Origin: Acanthamoeba castellanii str. Neff
Lineage: Eukaryota; Discosea; Longamoebia; Acanthamoebidae
Direction: 5' to 3'
Length of the DNA: 64,000 nucleotides
Assembly: GCF_000313135.1 (NCBI RefSeq)
Contig: NW_004457442.1
Coordinates: 300,917 to 364,916, forward strand
Under the pieces are notes generated by a model. The model worked only from the letters and a program-made list of their open reading frames with translations, had not been told where the DNA came from and searched no databases. Made by a program: the position numbers and the translations under genes. Below, in pieces: positions 1 to 11,134 of the stretch. Positions within the stretch are counted from its first letter, which is position 1, and each line of letters begins with the position of its first letter.

Positions 1-119
1 CTCATCATCCTCTTCCTCCTTCCCAATTTCCCTCTGGTACAACAGCTCTTGGCCAAGGCTGTCAAGATTGGATCAGACATCTCATCTGCAATAAATGCTT
101 GTACATATATTTTTATTGT
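1..119. other. CpG-poor flank, no gene seen
   Basis: No reading frame with coding character is visible. The stretch has almost no CpG dinucleotides, unlike the genes to the right, and continues the composition of the decayed DBR1 copy beside it. It is probably repeat-derived or decayed DNA; the window edge hides its full extent. Confidence 0.4.
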
Positions 120-430
120 TATGCTTCACATTTGTTGATCTTCTCTTGCTGGTCCACCCACTGTCTGTTGGCCACCTTGCCTGTATCCACTTCATCCATG
201 CCACAAAGTGAGTGGTAGAGCTCCTCTTCTTGGTGTGAGGGAGTGCCAGCAAACAGTGTGTGCTGTTCCAGTAAGGTCACACACTGCAGCAACTCATACA
301 CCCACCTTGCCTGATCAAGCACAGTGGAAAGGTTGGAGTCAGCAGACACCACCAACAACAGCACAACACAACACACACCTCATTCTCCAGGGGTGTAGAC
401 TGGTGTGGTTGAGGGGCAACTGCAGGCTGT
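120..430 (-). pseudogene. decayed partial copy of the DBR1 3' end
   Basis: On the minus strand this region aligns base for base with long parts of the last exon and last intron of the intact DBR1 gene at about 545-1075. Matched landmarks include the intron start, which follows a shared CTCC-rich stretch at 381-395 (compare 1013-1030), the QA..V start of the last exon, and the D-E-V-D-x-G segment near the C-terminus. The His/Pro/Gln low-complexity part of the parental exon is missing, so the copy has an internal deletion. Frame and splice sites are damaged. Almost every CpG of the parent is CpA or TpG in the copy: 271-337 has none, while the matching 891-955 has seven. No intact protein can be made. 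Confidence 0.85.
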
Positions 431-451
431 CATTGGTCATGTCATTGGTCA
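428..451. repeat. 12-bp direct tandem duplication
   Basis: The 12-mer tgtcattggtca occurs twice without spacer, just outside the end of the DBR1-like pseudogene. The rest of 452-516 is AT-rich and shows no gene; it separates the pseudogene from the DBR1 stop codon. Confidence 0.7.
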
Positions 452-516
452 GGCAATATATAGTTGTGACTAAATAGGTCCTAAGAGATAAATACCCTAC
501 TTGTTGCTGCACATTA

Positions 517-2839
517 TTAAATAGCACCATCAAGGTACAGGTTGATCTCTTCCTCGTTATTCTTCTCCTGGTGGTGGTCTCCCACCCGCTGCCTCTTGGC
601 CGCCACATCGCCTGCATCAACTTCATCATCGCCATCAAACGAGAGGTCAATCTCCTCTTCGTTCTTGGCGTGCGCAGGAGCGCTGGAGAACAGCAGGGGA
701 GTCGCTGTCGGGAGATGGCCCACCGTGAGCCCCAACGGCAGCAGCGAAACCGCCACTGGGTGGTGGTGGTGGTGCAGCGGTGGTGGTGGGCCGCCAGGCT
801 GGGGCTGGGGCTGGTGGTGTTGGTGGTCTGATGGCAGGGACGCGGCCGCCGGGTCATAGGCGAGGAAGAGGTCGGGCAGGTCGAGTAGTTCCAGAAAGGT
901 CGTACGCTGCGGCGACTCGCACAATACGCCCGCCTGCTTGCCTGGTTATAGTGGAAAGAGTCAGCGGACACGACACGAACAACGGAACGACACACGACAC
1001 AACACGACACACCTCTTTCTCCGGGAGTGTAGACCGGTGCGGTTTGGGTAAAATTGAGGGGCACGCGCAGGCCGTCCTTCTTCGCCGCGACACGCTCTCG
1101 GATCCACTCGCGCTCTTCTTGCGTGGGCCAGTAGTCGAATCTGGGACAACCCACGCATAGCACGTCAGTCATGCGCGTGTGCGACGCGATGAGTAAAGGG
1201 GGCACGCACCGCTGTGAGGAATGGGGCGTCGGCATGTGAACGGTCCCGCGCCGAAACGAGAGCAGGTGATTGGTGGACTTCACAATGGCGAGCCACTCCT
1301 CGTCGTAGGCCAACTCTCTCGGACCCTTGGCTTCGGGAAACTCCCACACCTGCAGAAAGTCGCGGTTGGGCAGGACTTTGTCCAGGGCCAGGAATTTGGT
1401 CACTTGCCCGCTGGCATGCTGAACCACTGCCGGGAACTTGACGTGCATGTGCGCCGAGAACCAGTACTATTCACACGACAACACACACACACACACAACA
1501 CACACACAGCGAGAAAAACGGTTAGATTCGAGGAATTAGGTTCACTCAGCTAAGTGTGGGCGCGTACGTCAGGCTGCAACAAATTCAGGAGCTCCTCAGC
1601 AGGTGGCGATCCAAACACGCCCGACTCAATCTGGGCCGTGCGAAGGGCCTAAGTGAGCGATTGACTCGACTCCCCGGCGAACTGTTTTTCGTGGTGTTCA
1701 AAACGACCCGTACCTCGCCTTGAAGGAAAGGCTTGGCCCGCAGCAGTCTGCGAAGGTCGCCGTAGTGGGCGATTCCCCGCGGCCAGTCGTGCGACAGCAT
1801 CACGTCGAGGCGTTGGGTGAGCTTGGGAACAAACATAGAAGGGAATGACCGTTTAGATTGGAGCCGCAGCTTCATCAAACTGTGCAGACTGAAGAAGAAG
1901 AAGAAGAAAACGTAGTAGTAGTGGTACCTGCTTGAGCTTGAATACTTCAAACTCGCGCACGTGGTACACAGAGCGCATGGTGTCGTTGCTGTAGGGCGGC
2001 ATTTCGTAGTGCCCTGTGCGATGCGCGCACACGTGGGTGGCAGGTCAAACCACTGACCACGAGCGGGCAAGTGTGAGGTGGGACACCAACACCCGCGTAC
2101 CCTGCTTGTAGTCGAACTTCTTCCAGATGCCGGACAAGCCGCCGATCCGCAGGCCGCCGAAGTTGACCACGCCCGACATGCCCAAGAAGTAGATGTTGGG
2201 TGCCACCCAGCCACCGTAGTAGCTGTGGTATGTAACGTGCATGTAGCGAGAGTCAGTAGGTTCGCGTAGCGCCTCTCAGAACTTGGGCAACAACAACAAC
2301 AACAACGTACAGCTCTGTGAGGTGGTTGGAGGCTTCGTGGTTGCCGCCGATGAAGATGGTCATGACGGGAGCCACCTTCTCGCCCGAGTAGTACTTGTAG
2401 AAGGTGTTGATCTCGCGGTACTTGACAGGGCAGGCCAACGCGTTCAAGTCGGTCATGTTGCGCACGGCCTGTGCACCAGCCACGGCACCCCTGTCAGCGA
2501 AGCGCGCAACGAAAGGGGGGAGGGCAAAGGCGCGGGCCTACCTGGAAATCGCCACAGCACAAGACAAGGTCGATCTTGATGTTCTGCTTTTGTTCGAGGA
2601 AGACGATAGATTCGTACATGGCGTCCAGCTCGCCATGGCAGCACCCAATAATCACTACCTGCAACCCCACCCTTTATTGCTGAAATCTACCTCATGATGA
2701 TGGATGGCAGAAATCGCACCTTGAGTCCGGTATTAGGATCGGTCACAACCTCTGGTGCCAGCGACGTAGTAGTGGCCTCTTCGCTGCTTTGCTGCACGCC
2801 TTCCGTTGGCTCCGCAACCGACTCTTGCTCCACTTCCAT
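517..2839 (-). CDS. DBR1: RNA lariat debranching enzyme DBR1
   Basis: Nuclear metallophosphoesterase that cleaves the 2'-5' bond of excised intron lariats so they can be degraded, fitting for a genome this rich in introns. About ten exons. The start (2839) opens an acidic leader, then [15 protein letters not shown] (the metal-binding Asp of other DBR1 proteins is Cys here: GCCHG), CCGDFQ, IGGNHE, the lariat-recognition region ending [20 protein letters not shown], and FSAHMH before the C-terminal DBR1 domain with RFDYWPT. The C-terminus is a low-complexity His/Pro/Gln and acidic tail (roughly the last 130 residues), ending in LYLDGAI. Transcription is divergent from the ataxin-2 gene, with start codons about 107 bp apart. 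A decayed copy of its 3' end lies directly downstream. Identification is secure; exact junctions of exons 5-7 are less certain. Confidence 0.95.
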
Positions 2840-2849
2840 TCTTGTCGTG

Positions 2850-2858
2850 TATAAATAA
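2850..2858 (+). promoter_or_regulatory. TATA box of the ataxin-2 gene
   Basis: TATAAATAA lies 96 bp upstream of the ataxin-2 start codon in the 106-bp divergent spacer shared with DBR1. It is in sense orientation for the plus-strand gene. This is a motif match only; the transcription start is not known. Confidence 0.5.
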
Positions 2859-2945
2859 TCCGTAAAAATTCAGAAAATAATTGAAATTATTTATTAACGC
2901 TCCATTTCGCATTTAGCATCACACATTCATTGAAGGAAGGAAGCC

Positions 2946-5900
2946 ATGTCACAGAGCGGATCGCCTCATCGCAGCCGCAGGAAGGATAACACCTCGCAGC
3001 AGGGTTCGAGGGACCAGTACTCGCGCGGCAATGCTGGCAAGTCCTCCAACCCGACCAAGTCGTCATCACTGGCCAAATCGGATAAGGCCCATGGCGGTAA
3101 GCACTTCTCGAATGGTGGATCCTCGGGAGGCAGCAGCGGCAGCCACGAGATCAAGGTCTCCCGCAACCCCCAGTCCTACACGAGCGCCGTCAGCAGATAT
3201 TCGGATTCGGACAACATCGATGGCCCCTCCGAGCGCACTCACTACATTGCCATGAATCTCATTGTACATCCATCCCCCCTACCAAGTCTTTTTTGTTTGC
3301 ATATTCCTGCGATGTGCTGAGGCTGATCCTTCATCTTTGTTTCATCTTTTGTCCATTTGCCTCTGCAGGGCCAGCAAGTGCGCGCGGTGCTCAAGGACGG
3401 TACCGTCTACGAGGGCCTCTTCCACAACCCCATTTTTGATCGAGGCTTCGGTGTGGTTCTCCACATGGCCAGGAAGAAGGTGCCCCCCTACTCTTACTAC
3501 TTCTTCTTCTGGGTCTTGACGCCACATCTTCTGTTTGGCTCAACTCTTCAAAACTGTTGCCTTTGCCTGGTTCTCTTTCATCGCAGGAGAGCGGCGACTC
3601 TGGGGTGATCAGGACGCCGCCGATCGACGTGGTCACCGTGCAGCCGCAGGACCTCGTCATGCTCGACGCGCCCGAGGTGGCCTTCGTCGAAGACAGCGCC
3701 GAGTTCAAGAAGCAGATGATGCGCGAGGGTACGATATGTCTCTCCTTTCCCTTTCTCTTTCCCTCTCGCCTCTGCGTGCAGTACACAACTCACGATCATT
3801 GTGTTACAGGTGGGTTCAGGACAGACACAGAGATCAGCGGCCGGGACTTCAGCGAGAGGGAGCTGGTCCCCTGGCTGGCGCCTGAGGAGGCCGGCGGTAT
3901 GGGCGGGCTTGAAGAAGATGCAGGGTACACACAACACACACAACACACACCATTCACTTTGAGGCGTAAGTCATGAAGAGTGGTAATGCTAAGTCTGCCT
4001 TCAATATCGGTCGCGCAGTGCCCGCAACCGGTGGGATCAGTTTGAGGCCAACGAGAGGTTGTTCGGCGTCCGCACCACCTACGACGAGAGGTTCTACACA
4101 ACCGAAATTGACAGACAGCGCGTCTCTAGAGAGGTGAGACACCCTTCTCGGCGCCAACCCACCCCCTTGTGTCACGGCCACTTCTCCACTCCGACTCACA
4201 CAATCTCCCATCATTGCGCAAATGAAAGGTTGTGGAGAAGGCCATCCGTATCGAACGCGAGATCAAGCACCAGACGACGAGCAATTCGCATCTTGCCGAG
4301 GAACGTGGCATCGTGGCACCCAAGGACGACACCGAAGATGAGGAGGACAAGTACGTACTCCCAGTACTGGTGGCCGTGGGTGGTGATTGACAGAAACTGA
4401 CGTATTTGCACGCCATCATCATCACCGTATCAGGTATTCGTCCGTGATCCGCGACCAGAAGGGTCCCGGACCCAAGTTTGGCAAGCAGGACGCCAAGGGC
4501 AACTCGGCGTACGTGGTGCCGGCCAAGCGGAAGCAGGGCGGCGAGGAGCCGTCGGCGGAGGAGCGCAATAAGAAGCCCGAGAACGACAATAGAGACAAGG
4601 CGCGGGAGCACGAGTTCAAGAAGCAGCGACAGAGGGAGCTGGAGATCGAGAGGGAGCGCGAGCGCGAGCGTGAGAAGGAGAAGGAGAGGGAGAAGGCGCG
4701 ACAGAGGGAGAGGGAGCGGATTGACCGCGAGCGGGCCGCCAAGGGCCTCCCGCCGTCGTCGCCGTCCTCCAACCTCAGCCGAAGCGCCACTTCCATCGCA
4801 AACCTGGCCGAAGAAGGTATCTACGCCGAACGAGGTGTTTTTGTGAACCATGTGTGCGCGTACGTACTTACACGTTTGCTGTGGCCGCAATGCAATGCAG
4901 CTCTCAGTACTTCTGGTGAACGCCCGCGAGCTCCCTCGTCGCCCAAGGTGGCGAGCCTGTCCAACTCGCCTGGATTCCGTCAGCGCTCGTTCTCGATGTC
5001 GAACCTCGGCGCGGCCACCGCTGCCGGTACGTACGCACGGTTGCGGATTGCGCGGCGCTCACATTTAAGCTCTACATGCGTTCATTCCACCACCGCTTCT
5101 ATATCACCGACACTATATAACTCGGCATTCTCTCCATCTCTTTGTATGCATGTACAACACACGCATGTACATATTCCCTATTTCTCGATCCATCTATACG
5201 TGGGCCCGTTGGCTGCTAATACGCAAAGAGGGATCGCCTGCCGGCAACCTAGACCCCGACGACCCGCAGTACATCGAAAAGCTCCGTGTCAGGCAGAAGC
5301 TGCTCGCCGAGATGCGTTCGCAGGGCGTGGAGCCTCGAGCTGTACGTGCCACACCCCCTTCTTCTTCTTCTTCTGCCCTTGTGCGTGCAGCTCTTTGCGC
5401 TCGTGACCAACTCTGTGTCGTGCAACGGCCCGATTAGGCACCGGAGAAGCTGAAGGCCGAGCCCTTCCACTCGCCCATTGTCGGCCGCCCCGAGCAGATC
5501 AAGTCTCTCGACCTGTCTCCCGCCGTTCCTCGCGTCTCTGGTACTGCGGCCATTCACGCTCTCTCGACTGAGGCCTACCCAATTAACTTTTTCAATTTTT
5601 CTGTGTTGCCACAGAGTCGGTGCTCAACGAGTTCCAGCAGTTTAAGGACCGGAAGCGCTCGCTGTCGAACGCGTCCCCGGCGGTGCCCAGCAAGCAGGAT
5701 ATGGTCAACTTCTCCAAGGAGATCGAGAAGAAGACGTCGGCGCCCAACTCGCCGGCGCTCAGGGCCAGGCGTGGCGAGCACCAGATCGCGCCATCGCCGC
5801 TGTCGCCGCGCTACGTGCTCGACGCCACCGCGGCCAAGCTGGAGAAGGAGGGGGAGGCCAAGGGGTCGACGACCACTACCCCGGCGCCTGCGTCGGCGGT

Positions 5901-7977
5901 CGCAACGCCGGTCACCACCCCCGCCGCGGCCACACCGGCTGCCGAGTCGCCCGCGTCGACCAGCGCCGCCACCACACCGCGCAAGAGCGACGCCGCAACC
6001 GCCGCTGCTGCCGCCGGGTCGGACGCGGCCAAGCCGACCGCAGCCGCTGCCACCGAAGGTGCGTCGGCGGCCGAGAGCCAGCCGCCGCTGTCGAAGATTC
6101 AGCCGCCCAGCATCAAGTCCAAGCTCAACCCCTTCGCCAAGGCCTTCACCCCTGTACGTTGCAGCATCACGTTCACTTCCCTTCTAATTAGCTAACTCCC
6201 CCCTCCCCAAACAGAAACGCCCGGCTGCGGCGGCACCTGCTGCCGACAAGCCTGCCGGAGCCTCTCCGCCTGGTGCGTACTTAACACCTGTGCATGCCAC
6301 GTGTCGTGCCGCGTGTTTTGTATGTTCTTCGCCTTAACGCTTTTGCTGGGGGAAACAGGGAGCGCTGGCAAGCCGACGGTTGACATCAACATTCCGGTGA
6401 GCAGCTTCTTCTCGCAGGGCATGCGTCGTCTTCAGGACAACCCGGAAGACCCCGAGCAGGTCGCGCCCGTGTGGCCGTACGGCCGTGTGCCCTACAGGCA
6501 GGAGGACGGCGGGATGCCCATGGAGGGCTACCCCTATCCCCCGGTGCCCACCATGTCTCCTCTTCCCCCGCAGGGCCGCCCAATGGTACCTCCGCGCTGT
6601 GTGTGTGTGTGTGTGTGTGAGTGTGTGTGGATCGCCTCACCGATCATCCGCTTTATTTTAGGGCTACCCCGTGTCCTACGTCACGTCTCCGCCGCCGCAG
6701 ATGGGCTCCGGCCAGCCGGTCATGATGTTCCCGCCCGGCCAGCCCGTTCCTCGCGGATTCGTGCCGCAGGGCTCCATCCCCGGCGGACCGGTATTTCCTT
6801 TTTTTCCCATTTATTCATCCATTTACTTCACTACTTATTTGTTCTTAAACAAAAAAAAACACAGGGAGTGTACTACCCTGGAGGACAGCCCTACCCGCCC
6901 CACATCTACTCGGGGCCGCCCGGTGCCGGGCCAGCGGCTGGCGGGCCGATGGGTCACAAGGGCCGCATGGGGGGACCCTACCCGGGACCCCACGGCCACG
7001 TCCCGCCGCATTCGCCCCACGCGCCGCCGCACTCGCCGCAGGGTAACCCCCAGCGCGCGGGGGGTCCGCAGGGTGGCGTGCCGACCGCCGCTGGTGGTCA
7101 GCCCGTCCCTCTGGCCGGTGGTCCCCCGCAGGGCTACAGCGGGCAGTTCCCGCCCAACTCGCCGCCGGCCTACGGCGTGCCGCCCCCCGAGCACGGCGCC
7201 CCGCACTCGCCCCACGCTCAGCCGGCCTCTCCCCACTCGCCTCACGCTCCTCGCGCACAGCCGCACATGGTACGTTTCACTTCACCACCCGCGCCGTGCG
7301 TGTGCACACACCTCCGCACACACGCGCCGTCGGCTTACACAGCTGTGTGTGTGGTGTCGCATCAGGTGCCTGTGAGCCCCACGCAGCCGATCTACTCGTT
7401 CCCGCCCGCGCCACACATTCTTGGCGACCCCCTGGCCGTCCCGCCCGGCCGTGGACCCCACCAACCGATCCCGCAGCAACCGATGGTACGTCAACCCACC
7501 CACCCTCCCGCCACCGCCCAGCCTGCGGTGCTGACCGCCTCTGCCTCCTTCAATTTAGCAGGTGGTGCCGGGCATGGCTCCACGAGGAGGCTATCGGTAC
7601 CCGCAGGGTCCGCCTCCGCAGATGGCCCGGGGAGGTGGAGGAGGCGGCAGCGGCGAATACATGAACGCGCGGCCGGAGGGCGGCGGCGCGCCCAACAAGT
7701 CGCCCGCCCAGGCGCAGCCCTTCCACCCGCGCCAGGGCAACCCGAACGTCAACGCCGGCGCCTTTTACCCCGGCCAGCAGCAGCAGCAACAGCAGCAGCG
7801 TGGACCCAACCAGTCGCGCGGTGCCGCTCAGGCTGGCGGTCCTCAGCAGCAGCAACAGGTAACCCGTCGCCTTCCTCTCAGTGTAGATGCTCCTCCTCTT
7901 CTTTCTTATTGATTTCTTGTTCGCAGGACAAGGAGCGCTTCAAGGTGCCCAACACCGACGTCCTGCCCCAGCAGTAG
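2946..7977 (+). CDS. ATXN2: ataxin-2 / Pbp1 homologue (LSm, LsmAD, PAM2)
   Basis: Cytoplasmic RNA-binding regulator of mRNA stability, translation and stress-granule assembly in known family members. Domains in order: a Ser/Gly-rich basic N-terminus (about 100 aa); the LSm domain starting IAMNLIGQQVRAVLKDG and continuing through a 'dgTVYEGLF' strand; the LsmAD domain with GGFRTDTEISG and RNRWDQFEANERLFGV...YDERFYTTEID; a long Arg/Glu/Lys charged helix (about 4600-4740); Ser/Ala/Thr/Pro-rich linkers; a PAM2 motif LNPFAKAFTP at 6121-6153, which in the family binds the C-terminal domain of poly(A)-binding protein; and a Pro/Gly/Gln/His-rich tail with poly-Gln runs. Many introns, several with GT-rich tracts. 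The start is the first in-frame ATG after the TATA box. The stop at 7975-7977 is followed by A-rich candidate polyadenylation sequence near 8030. Confidence 0.95.
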
Positions 7978-8250
7978 GTGTAGGGGTGGTTGCCTCTGGC
8001 CCGTGGTTGGCACCAACCATCCGACCAATAAGAATAAAAAAATGTATAAAAATGCCGTGTGTGTGTGGTGTTGCTCTTTATCTTCAGTGGTGTGGGTGGT
8101 GAGGTCGCGGAAGAAGAAGAAAAGGGAGGGGAGGAGGTCTTGATAAAGGAGCAGCTGCATTCGTAATCATTTTTATTGTTGTTATTATTATATTTCGAGA
8201 GCCGCTCGGAGAGGGGGTTGTCTTGGAGCCGTGGGCCAGTGCTGGTTTCG

Positions 8251-10129
8251 TCAAGGGCAGCCCGTGCCGTCGCCAGCCGACCGGCGGCACGTGGTGTCGT
8301 CCGCAACGGGGACTTCGCCGGTCGTGCTGCTCCCGCCTTCCGTGTCGCCGCCCGTGCCGTCGCCGCCGCCGCCCGTGCCGGTCCCGTCAAGGGCGACTCC
8401 CTGCTCCGGGGCTAGGGTCACAGACAAGGGCCGGCGGGACGGGCATGACTCTCCTCCAGGGAGCCCAGGTAGGATCACATCCGAGGGCAGCTCATTGGAA
8501 AAGCGGTCTAGGTTGCCCATGATGCCGTTCGAGTTGTAGGGGGATGCGGGGAAGTCCCAGGTATCGCCAAAGTAGCCCCAGGGTCCTTCGATGCACATCT
8601 CGGACAAGTAGGCCTCGGGTTCGAAGTAGGAGCCGGACGCCGGGTAGCCGCGGGTCTGCCACTGCTCGCCATCGATGAGCCAGATCTGGTCGGAATAGAG
8701 CCTGGGGGCCAGGCACGACCTGTACACCTCCCAGAGGTAGGGCCGCAGCTCGTGCTCGGAGAACAACAGGCGATCGCACAGCGACTTGAGCGAGAAGACG
8801 CGGCGCTGGGTCACGGGTCCAGCTACATCGGCCGTGTAGAAGTTCTCCACATGATGCCAGGCGCAGAGCGAATCGGGAAGCGACTCGACGCAGTCGAACA
8901 AGGCCTCGCGGAAATCGGAGAAGGGAATCTGGCGCAGCCAGGGATCGGCGTCTTCACGGGTGGCCAACGAGTGGTCCCTTTCGTCACAGCAGACCTCGAG
9001 ATCGTGCAGCAGCGCGGCGCAGTCGGGGCCGATGTTGAGGACGCCTTGCTTCCAGGCTAACCACCCCTCCATCGTATCCATGGAGTACCGGCCCTCCGGT
9101 TTCATGCACAGAGCGTCGAGCGACAGGCCGCACTTGGCCAGCTCCGGGGCCCAGGCCCTCACTTTGACCACGTGGGGGCAGTTGCTGCTGCGGTTGCCGA
9201 GATTGAGCTCTGCGGAAAGAGTCCGGGAGGGCCTGACGCTCCAATCCTGCTGGTAGGGATAGCGGTCCGCGTCTGCAAATGAGCGCTCACGCGTCAGCAT
9301 TCCACGAAGTGGAACCAACCTAAAGGTATGCATCGATAAATAGAGAGATGGATATCAACGAATACTACAAGCTTACCGATCATTTTAAGGTATTTGGTGG
9401 TCGTCGTAAGGCGCAAAGGCGAGGTGGTGTCGAGGTTGAACGGACTGACCGAGTCGGCGATGTACACATACAGTCTCACCTGGTTGGGGAATTGAATGAT
9501 GTCATTTAGCCCACGAAGGGAAGTAAGAGGCATGAGAGAGGGGTTGGCACCGACTCCGTGCCGTCTGGCTGAACCCTGGCGTCGATGTTCCAGTTACTCG
9601 TATAGACTCCTGGCACTTCGGGGGGCATCCCAGCCTCCAGCTCTTGTTGGTTGATTCTCACCGTTTCCAACTGAGGCGGGTTGGTCGACAAGCGCATCCG
9701 GAGCAGGCGGACCCGCCGGACGCCCTCCGTGGGAACGAACACCTGCACCTTGGGAGCTCCACCCTCCATGACATGCCTCAGCATGACCGGCCTGATCGTG
9801 GTCGCCGAAGTTACAGGATCGCCATAACTGTCGCATGTAGACGCACGCACGCACCCGGACATCGCACAGCCAAGGGGGATATGTCGAAAGTAGGTGGCGT
9901 GTGAGTGGGGGGCGGCGCTTTCCGGGCGGGGAGGTCATGGAAGCCCAACGCACGTCTTTTTGAACTCGAGAGGCACGTCCGCGTAGGGGTCAAATCCTTC
10001 CGCCAGAAAATACCTCGGTCCCTCACTAGAACCAGAGGGTTGAGACCACAAGTACACATGACGGTCTTCTGCTTGACTGAGCACGCAGGTACCGGCGGCC
10101 AGCAGTAGGATTACAAGTTCGCACCACAT
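8251..10129 (-). CDS. predicted secreted protein, function unknown
   Basis: I do not recognise this family. The first exon encodes a clear signal peptide (MWCELVILLLAAGTCVLSQA), so the product should enter the secretory pathway. At least four exons join in frame: a beta-rich N-terminal part with VQVFVPTEGVRRVRLLRM, a short exon VRLYVYIADSVSPFN, and a long last exon with several Cys residues (CPHVV, GLSLDALC, LEVCCDERDH, ALFDCVESLP, LCAWHH, CIEGPWGYFG) and many Trp. The C-terminus is Gly/Thr/Asp low complexity. No membrane anchor is visible after the signal peptide. It is convergent with ataxin-2; about 270 bp separate the two stop codons. Coding confidence is high because splice sites keep the frame and the third-position GC is strong. 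Confidence 0.75.
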
Positions 10130-10430
10130 CAGTTAACGGGGAAGGGTGCTGTAGAAATAAATGAACTTGGAAAGTCAATAAAGCAAAATCACGAAGCCAA
10201 TGCTTACCCCCAATTGGCAAGAAAGAAGGGTACTGGGACCAACAAGAAACCTGGCGTCGTCTTTTAGATATGTTACCACGCAACAACACACTTTCGCTGC
10301 ACTTGTCGGAGCCAAGGATTTGCGCACGTGGAATGGTTCCTGTTCTGAGAACCCCCCGCCTCTCTAGGCAACCAACCTTATCACATTACGGTATGTGACT
10401 TTGTTTCAAATGCCTGATGACAAGATCTAG
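10130..10430. other. spacer upstream of the secreted gene
   Basis: This should contain the promoter of the minus-strand secreted gene that starts at 10129. I see no TATA box and no open frame with coding character. Confidence 0.4.
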
Positions 10431-10818
10431 ATTTGGGGGCACTACGAGAAGGCAGCAGTGGAACCTTCGTATAGGGCCAATGCGTTTGGGTTCCAACTCA
10501 ACGCCAAGATCGCCTTCGGGTTAGGCAACGCCTGGCAGACCGGCGCGGAGAACACAGGCTCGGCAACGACCGAGCAGATCGCCGTCGCGCTCGACACGGT
10601 GGCCTCCGGCGACGACTCGGTCCTCGTCGACCAGAACGGCAACCAGGGGCTCCCTCGACATCGAGCTCTCAACTCGATCCCGGTCAACCGCAAGAGAAGG
10701 TCACCAATGGGCACCAACGCCCACGAGCAGTGGGTCGGCCAGCAGTCCGGCCGCTCCCAGAACACAGGGTCCCTCAACCACTCGTCCGACCGCAAGGCCA
10801 CCAGCGGCTCCATACGCG
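10431..10818 (+). pseudogene. orphan coding-like stretch, possible gene remnant or missed exon
   Basis: From about 10431 a plus-strand frame runs without stops and uses codons like the local genes (AAC, GCC, AAG, ATC, CTC, GAC). It includes the segments AFGFQLNAKIAFGLGNAWQ and VASGDDSVLVDQNGNQ. After about 10650 a neighbouring frame looks equally good (GSLDIELSTR), which suggests a frameshift. There is no convincing start codon with upstream promoter and no splice site that joins it to the telobox gene starting at 11135. I cannot name a family. It may be a decayed gene or a 5' exon of the next gene. Confidence 0.35.
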
Positions 10819-11134
10819 TTTATGGAAGCTGCACATCACCAGGGCATCTCAGTGTTGACGGGCTGTGCGAGGACTCCGCAACGAGCTCGGCGTCGATCAA
10901 CCAGGACCAGACGCATCGGTACACAACTTCCTGGAGGCCATCTCAACCAAGCACGCCTACCGCGTGCAGTGTCCATTGTGCTTGCTGTTTCCTCCAGAGA
11001 GCTCGCCGTGGGGAGGAAAAGGAAAAATTCTCGGAAATCATCAAACCAAAAGAGAAAACCTGCGTAGACGTTTGGCGGGAAGGGTGCGCCAACGGTCGAC
11101 ATACCAAGGTGTTGCGATCGCAAGGAGAGGAAAG

